The notes beneath the pieces are model-generated. The model was not told the DNA's origin. It saw only the letters and a list, made by a program, of their open reading frames with translations, and searched no databases. DNA of 64,000 nt from positions 1-64,000 of the forward strand of contig NZ_JALHLS010000016.1 of the NCBI RefSeq assembly GCF_022844445.1, written 5' to 3'. Every line of letters begins with the position of its first letter. Position 1 is the first letter of the stretch. The stretch is from Hyphomonas sp. (GTDB lineage: Bacteria > Pseudomonadota > Alphaproteobacteria > Caulobacterales > Hyphomonadaceae). Both the position numbers and the translations under genes were made by a program. This document shows positions 34,680 to 43,784 of the stretch, one piece after another.

Positions 34680-35576
34680 CGTTAGCTCCATGCTTTGTGC
34701 TTCGTGCTCAATAGACGCCGCGCGCGGAGCGATGTTCCCTTCAGTGTGCATTACGCTTTGTGCACCTATCGGGAAATGGAACCCAGACTCTGTCCCGGCG
34801 GGTCGCATGACTGTCCGTGATGGCCGAGCGCCCATGCCTTCAGGCGCCTCAAGGCCTTTCACTTTTCAGCTCATTGATTTTCTTCGTCCACGGAATACCA
34901 AGCAAGCCGCTCCGGAGAGCGGGTTCATTGCAAGTTTCCGGGGCGCTGCGACCTCTTCTGCCAGGCTCAAGGACATTGGGAGCGTCGCCGCTTGCGTGCA
35001 GCCAGGATGCCGGCACCCAGGTTGACGGCATTCCCTGTCCCGGCTTCGTCCTATGCCGTTTCGTATACGAAGAATGCCTGCCGGCGCCATTCGTGCCGGG
35101 CCGCTCCTCTGGTAGCGATCGTCTTTCGGAAGCCGCGCTCGGTCTCTGTGAAGAGGAAACGGGAATCTGGGGGTGCCGGATTGACTACACCATTGAGAAC
35201 GGCCGCATACCGGCCAGAGCTGACAAGAACGTGGACTATTCCGAAGACTTCTTCCCGAAGACACCTGTCGTGCGCGACAGGTATGCGTTCGCGGCGATGC
35301 CTGACACAAGGCCCGTGGAACGCTGGCGAAAAAAATCCTGGGTGGGGAGCGGAAGTCAGGGCTACGACGCGGGCATCCTGGAAGTCCGGGATCGCTGCGA
35401 GGCCGATAGCGGCGTCGCCTGCTCGGCCATTGTCGGGACAGCGAACGGCGTGCTTGTTCAGTACTCAGACAAATATGGGCAGGGGTTCTGGACAAATGCC
35501 CTGAACGAAAGGTCTGCCTCAGCGCGCGGTCGTAGACCTGACCCGGCGCGGCGAGACAACCCCCGCCTACTGAGTT
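34680..35576. other. 897-bp region without a supported gene
   Basis: The region lies between the DUF883 gene start and the LysR gene stop. On the plus strand an open frame covers 34817-35758. Its middle part (about 35060-35560) has mixed, protein-like composition (YTIENGRIPARADKNVDYSE, then WGSGSQGYDAGILEVRDRC-like text) but no ribosome-binding site, no clear start and no recognised family. It overruns the LysR gene on the opposite strand. It may be a gene remnant. No RNA gene or repeat was recognised. Confidence 0.35.
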
Positions 35577-36485
35577 TCAGACGGGTGGGTGGTCGCCGTG
35601 CCGGGAAAGCGCTGCCGCAAGGAAATCGAATACCGTGCGCACGCGCTTGCTGGTGTTCAGTTCGCGGTGGGTGGCCAGCCACATCGGAACCACGATGGGC
35701 GCCATGTCGGGCAGTACGCGGCGGACCAGCGGCTCATGCTCGCCAATGTTCGCCGTGATGACACCGATCCCCGCGCCGCGCTTGACCAGCTCCCACTGAA
35801 CGAAATGGCTATCGCAGGTGATCGGAAAATTGCGCTTCGTCAGGTTCAGTCCGTGCGCGTTGAGCCCGTCCATCAGAAGGTCCGTGTTGGAGAAGCCGAG
35901 GAATTCCGCGCGCGCCAGGTCAGCCATCGTCGACAGCCCCTCCAGTCGGCTCAGGTAGGTTTCCGCCGCATAAAGATAGGCATTGTCGTCACGCAGCTTG
36001 CGGATGATGAGATCAGGATCCGTAGAGCTGAAGCTGCGGATCGCAATGTCCGCTTCGCGCCGCCTCAGGTCCGTCGGCGAATTGGACGCTACGAGCTCAA
36101 TCTCGATTCCGGGATAACTCGCATGCAGTTTGGTCAGGATGGGTGGCAGGAGATAGGCAGAATAGACTTCGCTCGCCGTTATCCTGATCTTGCCTTCGAT
36201 GGCTTGTGACTGGCCCGACGCTGACAGCGAAACACGTGACGCCGCCTCGCCCATGGGTCGCACGTGCTCGAGGAGTTCGAAACCGCTCGGCGTGAGGAAC
36301 AGCCCCCGCCCTGCACGTTCGAAAAGGACAAGACCGAGTTCCTTTTCCAGCGCATCAACCTGCCGGCTGAGCGTCGGCTGCGTCATGCCGAGCGCGCGCG
36401 CCGCCGCGGAGAGAGACCCCTCCTCCGCCGTTACGAGGAAGGCTCGCGCCCTGTTCCAGTCAAATTTTACGGACCGCCAATTCAT
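35577..36485 (-). CDS. LysR-family transcriptional regulator
   Basis: 302 aa. The N-terminal winged helix is FDWNRARAFLVTAEEGSLSAAARALGMTQPTLSRQVDALEKELGLVLFERAGRGLFLTPSGFELLEH. The substrate-binding domain follows (IRITASEVYSAYLLPPILTKLHASYPGIEIELVASNSPTDL, GAGIGVITANIG). The overall pattern resembles GcvA/AmpR-like single-domain effectors. No divergent partner gene lies in the 475 bp upstream, so the target is not evident. Confidence 0.93.
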   Translation of the reverse strand: MNWRSVKFDWNRARAFLVTAEEGSLSAAARALGMTQPTLSRQVDALEKELGLVLFERAGRGLFLTPSGFELLEHVRPMGEAASRVSLSASGQSQAIEGKIRITASEVYSAYLLPPILTKLHASYPGIEIELVASNSPTDLRRREADIAIRSFSSTDPDLIIRKLRDDNAYLYAAETYLSRLEGLSTMADLARAEFLGFSNTDLLMDGLNAHGLNLTKRNFPITCDSHFVQWELVKRGAGIGVITANIGEHEPLVRRVLPDMAPIVVPMWLATHRELNTSKRVRTVFDFLAAALSRHGDHPPV

Positions 36486-36960
36486 GAAGGCCGTTATACG
36501 GTCAGAACCTGTTCCGGCAATTCATGTTTGACATCTGTCTGACTGCCCAAAGATCGCGTGGCGCAAAACCCATGACAGATGAACCCGGCACGGGGACCGC
36601 CACGATCGCAATCGATGACGGGCAGATGGGTCACCTGCCTGACGATCCATACAATCACGCATATGTCAGATACGAAATGCGATCTTTCGGGATCTGGGCC
36701 TCGCCAATAGTCTCGCGCCGCGAAGTTCTGCACGAAGCCCGGTCAGGCAGATTATCCGCGAGATGACCGGACAGTCAGAGTTCGGTTGGGTTTCGCGGAC
36801 ACGATCAGTGCGCTGATGGTCCTGGCGGGCAGGTCCTGGAGGAAATGCCGGAGCCGCGCCGGGGAAAGGCGCCTGCTTTGATGCGCCGCGCGTCTGGTTG
36901 CTGCTCACTGAAGGCGCGGATGGCGGAAACGCCAGCCTGCTAGAGGCCGCACCCAGACCT
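36486..36960. other. 475-bp intergenic region with no recognised gene
   Basis: It holds the LysR gene promoter and the 3' side of the DUF2892 gene. The short open frames here lack ribosome-binding sites and natural composition. No terminator or repeat stood out. Confidence 0.45.
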
Positions 36961-37164
36961 TCAGCGGAAGGCGTTTCCCGACTTGATGCCGAGCGCCTTG
37001 AAGAGCATCGCTGCAGGGCAGAACCCCGTGAAAGACGCCTGGAGCAGGTTCAGCCCGGCAAAGGCTGTGAGCAGCAACCAGTATGGCGAAACGAAGTGGG
37101 CCAGCACGAGGCTGGCAAGCACGACGAGGCCGGCAAAGGCAAGTACGGCACGATCTAGGTTCAT
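36961..37164 (-). CDS. DUF2892 (YgaP-like) membrane protein
   Basis: 67-aa protein, MNLDRAVLAFAGLVVLASL and the following hydrophobic run, with two membrane segments and the motif GLNLLQASFTGFCPAAMLFKALGIK. This is the inner-membrane domain found alone or fused to rhodanese in YgaP. Such proteins accompany sulfide- or persulfide-handling genes, matching the trxC and sulfide:quinone oxidoreductase genes upstream. The ATG at 37164 has GGAG about 9 bases before it. Last gene of a three-gene operon. Confidence 0.88.
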   Translation of the reverse strand: MNLDRAVLAFAGLVVLASLVLAHFVSPYWLLLTAFAGLNLLQASFTGFCPAAMLFKALGIKSGNAFR

Positions 37165-37194
37165 GAGATTACTCCGCATGGGATCAATTGAAAG

Positions 37195-37647
37195 TCAGGC
37201 GAGATTGAAGGAATTACGGATCCAGGCGTCCAGAGCCGGACCGGTCTGGGCGCCGGGTTGGTTTGCAACGAGCCGGCCGCCCTTCCAGCCCATCAGCGTT
37301 GGCACGCCGCGAATCTGAAGGCTTGCCGCCGCATCCTGATTCTGGTCGGAATCCAGTTTGAAGAACCGCACCTCCTCCGCGAGGCGCCCTGCCGCCGCGT
37401 GATAGTGCGGCGCCATCATCCGGCAGGGTCCGCACCAGCTTGCCCAGATGTCGAGCAGGAAGGCCCCGGTGTCCCTGGACTTCAAGGCGGCCAGCTGTTC
37501 GGACGTGATGTCGACCGGTTCAGGCGTTGCAAGCCCCTTGGCGCACCGGCCGCACTTCGCGTGGCGCAGTGTCTTCTCCGGCGGCACCCGGTTCACGGCG
37601 CCGCAGCCAAGGCAGAGGATCCTCCTGTCGTCACCAGCCATCTCCAC
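37195..37647 (-). CDS. trxC: thioredoxin 2 (TrxC)
   Basis: 150-aa zinc-containing thioredoxin. The N-terminal zinc ribbon has C12-x-x-C15 and C32-x-x-C35 (ILCLGCGAVNR, AKCGRCAKGL). The redox centre is WCGPC at 71-75 in FLLDIWASWCGPCRMMAPHY, and the cis-proline loop is IRGVPTLMGWKGG. It is 8 bp downstream of the sulfide:quinone oxidoreductase gene. It could reduce protein persulfides or the polysulfide products of that enzyme; this link is inference from the operon. Confidence 0.95.
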   Translation of the reverse strand: MEMAGDDRRILCLGCGAVNRVPPEKTLRHAKCGRCAKGLATPEPVDITSEQLAALKSRDTGAFLLDIWASWCGPCRMMAPHYHAAAGRLAEEVRFFKLDSDQNQDAAASLQIRGVPTLMGWKGGRLVANQPGAQTGPALDAWIRNSFNLA

Positions 37648-37655
37648 TGCTCCTT

Positions 37656-38930
37656 TCAGTGCGCCTTGATCTTGTGTGTCTTGATAAGCCCGAGCACTGC
37701 GTTTTCGTAGAAGGTTTCAGATTTTCCGGCCTTTACCTTGCCGATGAAGTATTTCTCGAAGCCGACCTTTGCGGTGTGGACCCACCCTCCCGACCCGGAC
37801 CAGTTTACATTGCGCGGCGGTATCTGGGGCTGGGCGACGAAGGCGACACCTTTGTCGCCGAAGTCGGCGAGGCAGATTGCGTTCCAGGTCGCTTCGTGTG
37901 TGGGCGCTTTGCCCCGGACGATCTGGCCGAGGTTCTCCGCAGTCGCCGTGACCATCGATTCGATCATGAAGCCCGTCTTCGGAACACCCACCGGAACGGG
38001 CGTCTTGCCGATGGGCGGGATCGCGATGCAGACGCCGATACCGAAGATCTCGGGATACTTCTCGTTTCGCTGATGCTTGTCGGTCAGGATGAAGCCGCGC
38101 GGATTGGAGAGGCCCTCAATGCCGCGCACAGCGCCAACACCCCGGAAGGCGGGTAGCATCATGGAGAACTTCATCGGCAATTCGTGAAGCTGCTTGACGC
38201 TGCCGTCCTCCGCCATTTCTTCCACGATCATCTTACCGGGCTCGGCCCTGACCACGCGGGCGTTGGTGATCCACTTGACATGGCGCTCGCGCAGTTCGCT
38301 TTCGAGCAGGCTCTTGGTGTCGCCGACACCGTCGAGGCCAAGGTGCCCGATATAGGGCTCGGATGTGACGTAGGTCATCGGCACGCGGTCGCGGATCTTG
38401 CGGCGGCGCAGTTCGGTCTCGATGATCATCAGCGTTTCGTAAGCCGGCCCGAAACAGGAGGCGCCCTGTACGGCGCCGACGATGATCGGGCCTGGATCGG
38501 CGCAGAACGCCTCGAACGCGGTGTGCGCCTGCACGGCGTGGTCGATATGGCAGACCGATTGCGTATGCCCGCTGGGGCCGAGACCTTCAATCTCGTCGAA
38601 GGCAAGTTCAGGACCTGTGGCGATTACGAGATAGTCGTAGTCCACTTCCTGTCCACCGGCGAGGCGGACACGTTTCTTGTCTGGCTCGACTTTCTCGGCT
38701 TTGCCGACGACCAGTTCGATATGCCGCTTCTTCATCGGCTTCGCGAGGTCGACGACGATATCTTCCCGTTCCCGCCAGCCGACGAGGACCCAGGGGTTGG
38801 ACGGCACAAACTGATAGAACGGGTTTTCGTTGATCACGGTCACGTCGTCTTCGGGTCTGACCGATTTGCGGATTTCATAGGCGGCGATAACGCCGCCCAG
38901 GCCCGCTCCAAGCACCACAATCTTTGCCAC
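37656..38930 (-). CDS. sqr: sulfide:quinone oxidoreductase
   Basis: 424-aa FAD enzyme that oxidises sulfide to polysulfide/zero-valent sulfur and passes electrons to quinone. The FAD-binding motif is VVLGAGLGGVIAAYEIRK, with the second GxxG region YLVIATGPELAFDEI. Cysteines at 127, 159 (VQGASCFGPAYE) and 353 fall where Acidithiobacillus SQR has the catalytic set 128/160/356. The C-terminal amphipathic helices are consistent with membrane association. The start is GTG at 38930 with GGAGG 8 bases upstream. It heads the operon with trxC and DUF2892, divergent from an RND pump. Confidence 0.9.
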   Translation of the reverse strand: MAKIVVLGAGLGGVIAAYEIRKSVRPEDDVTVINENPFYQFVPSNPWVLVGWREREDIVVDLAKPMKKRHIELVVGKAEKVEPDKKRVRLAGGQEVDYDYLVIATGPELAFDEIEGLGPSGHTQSVCHIDHAVQAHTAFEAFCADPGPIIVGAVQGASCFGPAYETLMIIETELRRRKIRDRVPMTYVTSEPYIGHLGLDGVGDTKSLLESELRERHVKWITNARVVRAEPGKMIVEEMAEDGSVKQLHELPMKFSMMLPAFRGVGAVRGIEGLSNPRGFILTDKHQRNEKYPEIFGIGVCIAIPPIGKTPVPVGVPKTGFMIESMVTATAENLGQIVRGKAPTHEATWNAICLADFGDKGVAFVAQPQIPPRNVNWSGSGGWVHTAKVGFEKYFIGKVKAGKSETFYENAVLGLIKTHKIKAH

Positions 38931-38982
38931 GTCATTGCCTCCGATAGGTAAGATGCATTTGGCGTATTTTATCATTTTATAA

Positions 38983-39007
38983 TATACGTATAATTCCGCA
39001 TTGCGGA
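38983..39007. promoter_or_regulatory. paired dyads in the divergent sqr/RND promoter
   Basis: Two adjacent inverted repeats lie in an AT-rich stretch between the divergent genes: TATACGTATA at 38983-38992 and TCCGCA-T-TGCGGA at 38995-39007. With its flanks the second reads ATTCCGCATTGCGGAT, close to the ATTC-N8-GAAT operator described for SqrR. The likely binder is the ArsR protein encoded at the end of the RND operon. Confidence 0.5.
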
Positions 39008-39070
39008 TCGGCGCAGATTGCCACGATCTGCCGGAATGGCCGTGAAAGCCTCGATTGACGGGAGTGAGCG

Positions 39071-40138
39071 ATGAACAAGCAGGACAGGAACATGCGGGTT
39101 CGCAGCCCTTCCAATCCACCCCTCAGGCCCAACGCCTCGTCCGGGATTGCGCGGCACGGCTGGATTTCGGCGGCGGCCCTGCTGTTTGCTTTCCCCGGCC
39201 TCGTCCAGGCTCAAACGATAACGGTCGAAGAATCGGTCGTCATTGACTACCGCCCGGTGATTGCGCGGATCGAGGCAGGCGACACGGCGACCGCCCGGTC
39301 CCGGCTGCAAGGCGTGGTAACCCGGCTCAATGTCGTGGAAGGCCAGATCGTGAAAGCCGGCGACCTTGTGGCCGTCGTCACAGATAGCACCCTGTCTCCC
39401 CAGCTCGCCGCGCTCGGCTCGAACATCGAGGGCTTGAAGTCGCAGGTGAAGCAGTCCGAAAACGACATCACGCGCAACGAGGGCCTGCTCGCACAGGGCT
39501 TCTATCCGAGGGCCCGCCTGGATGAGGAGAAGACCTCTCTCGATGTCCTGAAGCGAAGCCTTGCGTCCGCCGAGGCAGAACGGCGCGCGCTGTCGGCCCG
39601 CGAAGCAGAGGGGCGTATCCTGGCGCCGGCCAATGCGCATGTAACCGATGTCAATGTGGTCCGCGGATCCGTCGTCTCACCCGGAGATGTGCTGGCAAGC
39701 TTTGCAACCGTGAACGGTGTTGTCCGGCTCGCGCTGCCCGAACGCCACGCCGCGACCCTCACGGAAGGCGAGTCGATTTCCCTGCGTCTCCCCTCTCGCT
39801 CGGACGTGATCCGGACCGCAACGATCATCAAGATCTATCCGGAACTGAAGCAAGGCTCGGTGATCGCCGATGCCAAGGTTGAGGGGGGGCTCACGGCCCT
39901 GTTCGGTGAGCGTGTCGACGTGCTCGCGCCGGTCGGAGAGCGCCGTGCGGTGCGGATTCCCAAGGATTATGTATCGACCCGTTTCGGGGTCGATTTCGTC
40001 CGGGTCCAGGTGGGCGAACGGTTCATCGATGCACCGGTCGCCCTGGCCGCGCCGCTGGTGGATGCAGCCGGGCAGTTCGAAATTCTCTCGGGCCTGAAGC
40101 CGGGTGACCGGATCGAGAAGCCGGAACAACGCCCATGA
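39071..40138 (+). CDS. RND efflux periplasmic adaptor subunit
   Basis: 355-aa HlyD/AcrA-type membrane-fusion protein. It has an N-terminal hydrophobic export signal (WISAAALLFAFPGLVQA) and a lipoyl half GVVTRLNVVEGQIVKAGDLVAVV. A coiled-coil hairpin spans about residues 115-175, then the second lipoyl half GRILAPANAHVTDVNVVRGSVVSPGDVLASFA. A beta-barrel and a membrane-proximal domain ending GLKPGDRIE complete it. The stop overlaps the permease start by ATGA. It should bridge the RND pump to an outer-membrane channel encoded elsewhere. Confidence 0.92.
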   Translation: MNKQDRNMRVRSPSNPPLRPNASSGIARHGWISAAALLFAFPGLVQAQTITVEESVVIDYRPVIARIEAGDTATARSRLQGVVTRLNVVEGQIVKAGDLVAVVTDSTLSPQLAALGSNIEGLKSQVKQSENDITRNEGLLAQGFYPRARLDEEKTSLDVLKRSLASAEAERRALSAREAEGRILAPANAHVTDVNVVRGSVVSPGDVLASFATVNGVVRLALPERHAATLTEGESISLRLPSRSDVIRTATIIKIYPELKQGSVIADAKVEGGLTALFGERVDVLAPVGERRAVRIPKDYVSTRFGVDFVRVQVGERFIDAPVALAAPLVDAAGQFEILSGLKPGDRIEKPEQRP

Positions 40139-43100
40139 AAACCGACCTTTCCGGCGGGATCACGCGCGCGACCATCCGCTCGCCCCTGACACCGCTCTTC
40201 CTTCTGTCGGCGCTGGCTGTTGGCCTGATCGCCCTGCTCTCGATCCCGCGGGAGGAAGAGCCGCAGATTTCGGTTCCGATGGTCGACATGATGGTGTCGG
40301 CGCCAGGCCTCAGGGCAGCAGACGCGGTCGAGCAGGTGACAAAGCCGCTCGAGAGCATCCTGATGGCGATCCCGGATGTGGAGCATGTCTATTCCCAGAC
40401 CCGGGATGACGGCGCGCTGGTCACAGCGCGATTTGCCGTGGGTACGGATGCGGACAATGCCATCCTGCGGGTCCACGAGAAGATTCGGGCGAATCTCGAC
40501 AGCATTCCCTATGACGTTCCCATGCCGCTCGTGGTCGGACGCGGCATCAATGATGTTCCTATCGTCACGCTGACACTTTCCCCGGACGCGTCGACGGGTA
40601 ACATCTGGAACGATACCGCCCTGCGGATGCTCGCCGACGAGCTGCGCAACGAACTCACAAAGGTAAAGGATGTCGGCCTGACCGACGTGATCGGCGGGCG
40701 GGCGCTGGAACTTCGGATCGAGCCCGATGTCCAGGCCTTGTCGGCGCAGGGCGTTTCCTTGCAGACCCTGGTGCAGAGCGTGACTGCGGCCGCCGCTGCG
40801 CTGCCTTCGGGACGGGCACACCAGGACGGCCAGTCGCTGATCATACAGGCCGGAGACCGCGTGAACGCGGTTCATGAACTCGAACGCCTTCAGATCCGGG
40901 GCGCCGGCGGACGGGTCGTCTATCTCAGCGACGTCGCCAATGTCCGCGTGACCGGCGCCGAAACAGATTCCCGCGTCTGGACGATCCAGCCGGATGAGAC
41001 AGGGAGCCTGGACGCAAGGCCCGCTGTGACCGTCACCCTCGCCAAGCGCCCCGGGGCGAACGCCGTCGTGGTAGCGCAGGCCGTCCTTGACCGGCTGGCC
41101 TCCCTCAAAGGCCCGTTGATCCCTGAAGGCGTGAACGTCGAGGTCACGCGCGACTACGGCGCGACAGCCAACCACAAGGCCAACGAACTCCTGTTCCATC
41201 TCGGGCTCGCAACCGTCTCGATCGTGGTTCTGATCGCGTTCAGCATCGGATGGCGTGAGGCGCTCGTGACGCTGATTGTCATTCCGACAACCATCCTGCT
41301 GACTTTGTTTGCGTCGATAATGATGGGCTACACCATCAACCGGGTGAGCCTGTTCGCGCTGATCTTCGCCATCGGCATTCTTGTCGACGATGCCATCGTG
41401 ATCATCGAGAACATCGCCCGACATTGGGCCATGAACGATGGGCGCGGACGCACCGAAGCCGCCATCGACGCGGTCACCGAAGTCGGCAACCCGACCGTCA
41501 TCGCCACCCTGACCGTGATCGCGGCGCTCCTGCCGATGATGTTCGTATCCGGACTGATGGGCCCGTACATGGCGCCCATTCCGGCGAATGCGTCGGCGGC
41601 CATGGTTTTCTCCTTCTTTGTTGCGGTCGGCATCGCGCCCTGGCTGATGATGAAAATCGTCAGCAGCGCGCCGGCTAGCGGCGGAGAACACGCGCACGCA
41701 GGCGAGACACGCCTTAGCGGCTTCTACCGCCGGATTGCATCACCCGTGGTCGCGTCCCGGAAGAATGCCTGGACATTCCTGATTGTGGTGGGGGTCGCAA
41801 CGCTCCTGTCGCTGTCGCTGTTCTTTACGCGGGCCGTACCTGTCAAACTGCTCCCCTTCGATAACAAGTCCGAAGTCCAGGTCATCGTCGACCTGCCGGA
41901 AGGCGCCGCGCTTGAAGATACCGAGCGTGCGCTGCTGGCACTGGCGGACGCGATTGCGCCCGTCGAGGAAGTGAAGACGATACAGGCTTATGCCGGCACG
42001 GCTGCGCCGTTCAATTTCAACGGCCTCGTACGCCACTATTTCCTGCGCGCCAGCCCGGAGCTCGGAGACCTCCAGGTGAACCTCACCAAGAAGGAAGAGC
42101 GCAGCCGTGCGAGCCATGAGATTGCGCTGGAACTGCGCGAGCGTGTGTCGGGCGTGCCCCTGCCGGAAGGCGCACGGGTGAAAGTGGTCGAAGTGCCTCC
42201 CGGCCCTCCCGTCATCTCAACCCTCATGGCCGAAATCTACGGCCCGACGCCTGAAGCACGTCGCAAGACAGCGGCCATCATCGAACAGTTTTTCGTCGAG
42301 ACCGACTTCATCGTCGACGTCGACAATTCGATCGGGGAGTCTGCGCCGCGCCTGACCTTCGGAATAGACGAGCCGAGCGCTGCTGATGCCGGCGTGCTGC
42401 AGTCCGACATTCTCGACACGATCAACCTGGCCTTTCACGGACAGACAGTCGGCGTCTCGCCGCGCGGCGAGGGCCGTGACCCGCTCAACATCCGTGTCTA
42501 CCTGCCGCGCTCGGAGCGCAGCTGGTCGCAGCAGACGGCAGCAACGCCGGTGCCGCGCCGGCTTGCCGGGACAGATGCGTCACCCGCAGAACTCGGCGAA
42601 CTCGTGGACCTGCATGAGGAAGCCGGATCCCTCACCATATTCCGGCGCGACGGCCACTTTGCCGACATGGTCCTTGGCGAACTCGCCGGACGCTTTGAAG
42701 CGCCGATTTACGGCATGTTCGAGATCGAAGCTCGCATCAAGGCATTCGACTGGGCGGCTGAAGGCCTCGAGATGCCCTCGGTCAGCCTCTATGGTCAGCC
42801 AGCAGATGAAACGCGCACCAGCCTGCTGTGGGACGGCGAATGGGAAGTGACCTATGTAACCTTCCGTGACATGGGCCTCGCCTTCGGTGTCGCGCTGATC
42901 GGGATATATATCCTCGTGGTTGCCCAGTTCGGCACGTTCCGTGTCCCGCTCATCATCCTGACGCCCGTTCCGCTGACGCTCATCGGCATCATGATCGGTC
43001 ACTGGCTGTTCGGCGCGGCCTTCACGGCGACATCAATGATCGGCTTCATCGCCCTGGCCGGCATCATCGTGCGCAACTCCATCCTCCTGGTGGATTTCAT

Positions 43101-43413
43101 CCGGCACAGGAGCGATGATCACACGCCCTTGCGGGACGTGCTTCTGGACGCGGGCGCGATCCGGTTCAAGCCGATCGTACTGACGGCCGTGGCCGCCATG
43201 ATCGGGGCCGCCGTGATCCTGACAGACCCGATCTTCCAGGGGCTCGCAATCTCCCTTCTGTTCGGGCTCGCCTCATCCACGGCCCTGACCGTGCTCGTGA
43301 TCCCTGCAATTTATGTTGCCTTGCGAGGCCCGGACTGGTTACCCGTCAAGCCGACATCAACCGATACCCCAGCCGCCACAGGAGACGGGCTTGCCGACGC
43401 GATCGAAGCATGA
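40135..43413 (+). CDS. RND efflux transporter permease
   Basis: 1092-aa AcrB-type inner-membrane proton antiporter. Twelve membrane segments are arranged as two repeats with large periplasmic loops. Helix 4 carries the proton-relay acids in FAIGILVDDAIVIIENIARHW. The second repeat shows MIGFIALAGIIVRNSILLVDFI and GLASSTALTVLVIPAIY. The loop lengths and HAE-like features differ from heavy-metal pumps, whose marker residues were not seen. Coupled to the adaptor by a 4-bp overlap, it overlaps the start of the ArsR gene by 23 bp. Substrate unknown; context suggests a sulfur-stress-linked compound. Confidence 0.93.
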   Translation: MKTDLSGGITRATIRSPLTPLFLLSALAVGLIALLSIPREEEPQISVPMVDMMVSAPGLRAADAVEQVTKPLESILMAIPDVEHVYSQTRDDGALVTARFAVGTDADNAILRVHEKIRANLDSIPYDVPMPLVVGRGINDVPIVTLTLSPDASTGNIWNDTALRMLADELRNELTKVKDVGLTDVIGGRALELRIEPDVQALSAQGVSLQTLVQSVTAAAAALPSGRAHQDGQSLIIQAGDRVNAVHELERLQIRGAGGRVVYLSDVANVRVTGAETDSRVWTIQPDETGSLDARPAVTVTLAKRPGANAVVVAQAVLDRLASLKGPLIPEGVNVEVTRDYGATANHKANELLFHLGLATVSIVVLIAFSIGWREALVTLIVIPTTILLTLFASIMMGYTINRVSLFALIFAIGILVDDAIVIIENIARHWAMNDGRGRTEAAIDAVTEVGNPTVIATLTVIAALLPMMFVSGLMGPYMAPIPANASAAMVFSFFVAVGIAPWLMMKIVSSAPASGGEHAHAGETRLSGFYRRIASPVVASRKNAWTFLIVVGVATLLSLSLFFTRAVPVKLLPFDNKSEVQVIVDLPEGAALEDTERALLALADAIAPVEEVKTIQAYAGTAAPFNFNGLVRHYFLRASPELGDLQVNLTKKEERSRASHEIALELRERVSGVPLPEGARVKVVEVPPGPPVISTLMAEIYGPTPEARRKTAAIIEQFFVETDFIVDVDNSIGESAPRLTFGIDEPSAADAGVLQSDILDTINLAFHGQTVGVSPRGEGRDPLNIRVYLPRSERSWSQQTAATPVPRRLAGTDASPAELGELVDLHEEAGSLTIFRRDGHFADMVLGELAGRFEAPIYGMFEIEARIKAFDWAAEGLEMPSVSLYGQPADETRTSLLWDGEWEVTYVTFRDMGLAFGVALIGIYILVVAQFGTFRVPLIILTPVPLTLIGIMIGHWLFGAAFTATSMIGFIALAGIIVRNSILLVDFIRHRSDDHTPLRDVLLDAGAIRFKPIVLTAVAAMIGAAVILTDPIFQGLAISLLFGLASSTALTVLVIPAIYVALRGPDWLPVKPTSTDTPAATGDGLADAIEA

Positions 43414-43732
43414 ATTTGACGGCGCACTCGAAATCGTCTCGAGCCGCGCCTCAGAAGCCGCAAGCACGCTCAAGGCAATGGCGAGCGAGACGCGGCTCAT
43501 GATCCTCTGCGCCCTGAGTGCCGGGGAGCTGCCTGTCCATAAACTTGCCGAGATAACAGGCCAGTCGCAGTCGGCGGTCTCCCAGCATCTGTCCAAACTG
43601 CGTGCGGCAGGCCTTGTTGAGAGCCGGCGTGATGGCCAGACCATCCACTATCGATCCTGCGCCGGGATTGCCCGCGATGTGATTGATACGCTGTGCCATC
43701 ACTTTACGGGAACGCCTCCGCAAGCGGGATGA
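43391..43732 (+). CDS. ArsR-family regulator with SqrR/BigR-type cysteine pair
   Basis: 113-aa winged-helix repressor. The start is TTG at 43391, with AGGAG 7 bases upstream, inside the end of the RND gene. The DNA-binding helix is AEITGQSQSAVSQHLSKLRAAGLVESRRDGQTIHYRS. Cysteines at 40 (RLMILCAL) and 102 (DTLCHHF) match the two that form a tetrasulfide bridge in persulfide sensors SqrR and BigR (41 and 107 in Rhodobacter SqrR). A third Cys is at 90. Given the divergent sqr gene it probably represses both arms until persulfides accumulate. Confidence 0.85.
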   Translation: MPTRSKHEFDGALEIVSSRASEAASTLKAMASETRLMILCALSAGELPVHKLAEITGQSQSAVSQHLSKLRAAGLVESRRDGQTIHYRSCAGIARDVIDTLCHHFTGTPPQAG

Positions 43733-43784
43733 CTGGAGACGCCGGGCGCCCGGCACAGGTGCTGGAAGATGCCCTTGGGCAATT

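Noticed and set aside
39967..41697. 576-codon minus-strand open frame
   Set aside because: It is antisense to the adaptor and RND pump; His/Asp/Arg-rich shadow composition.
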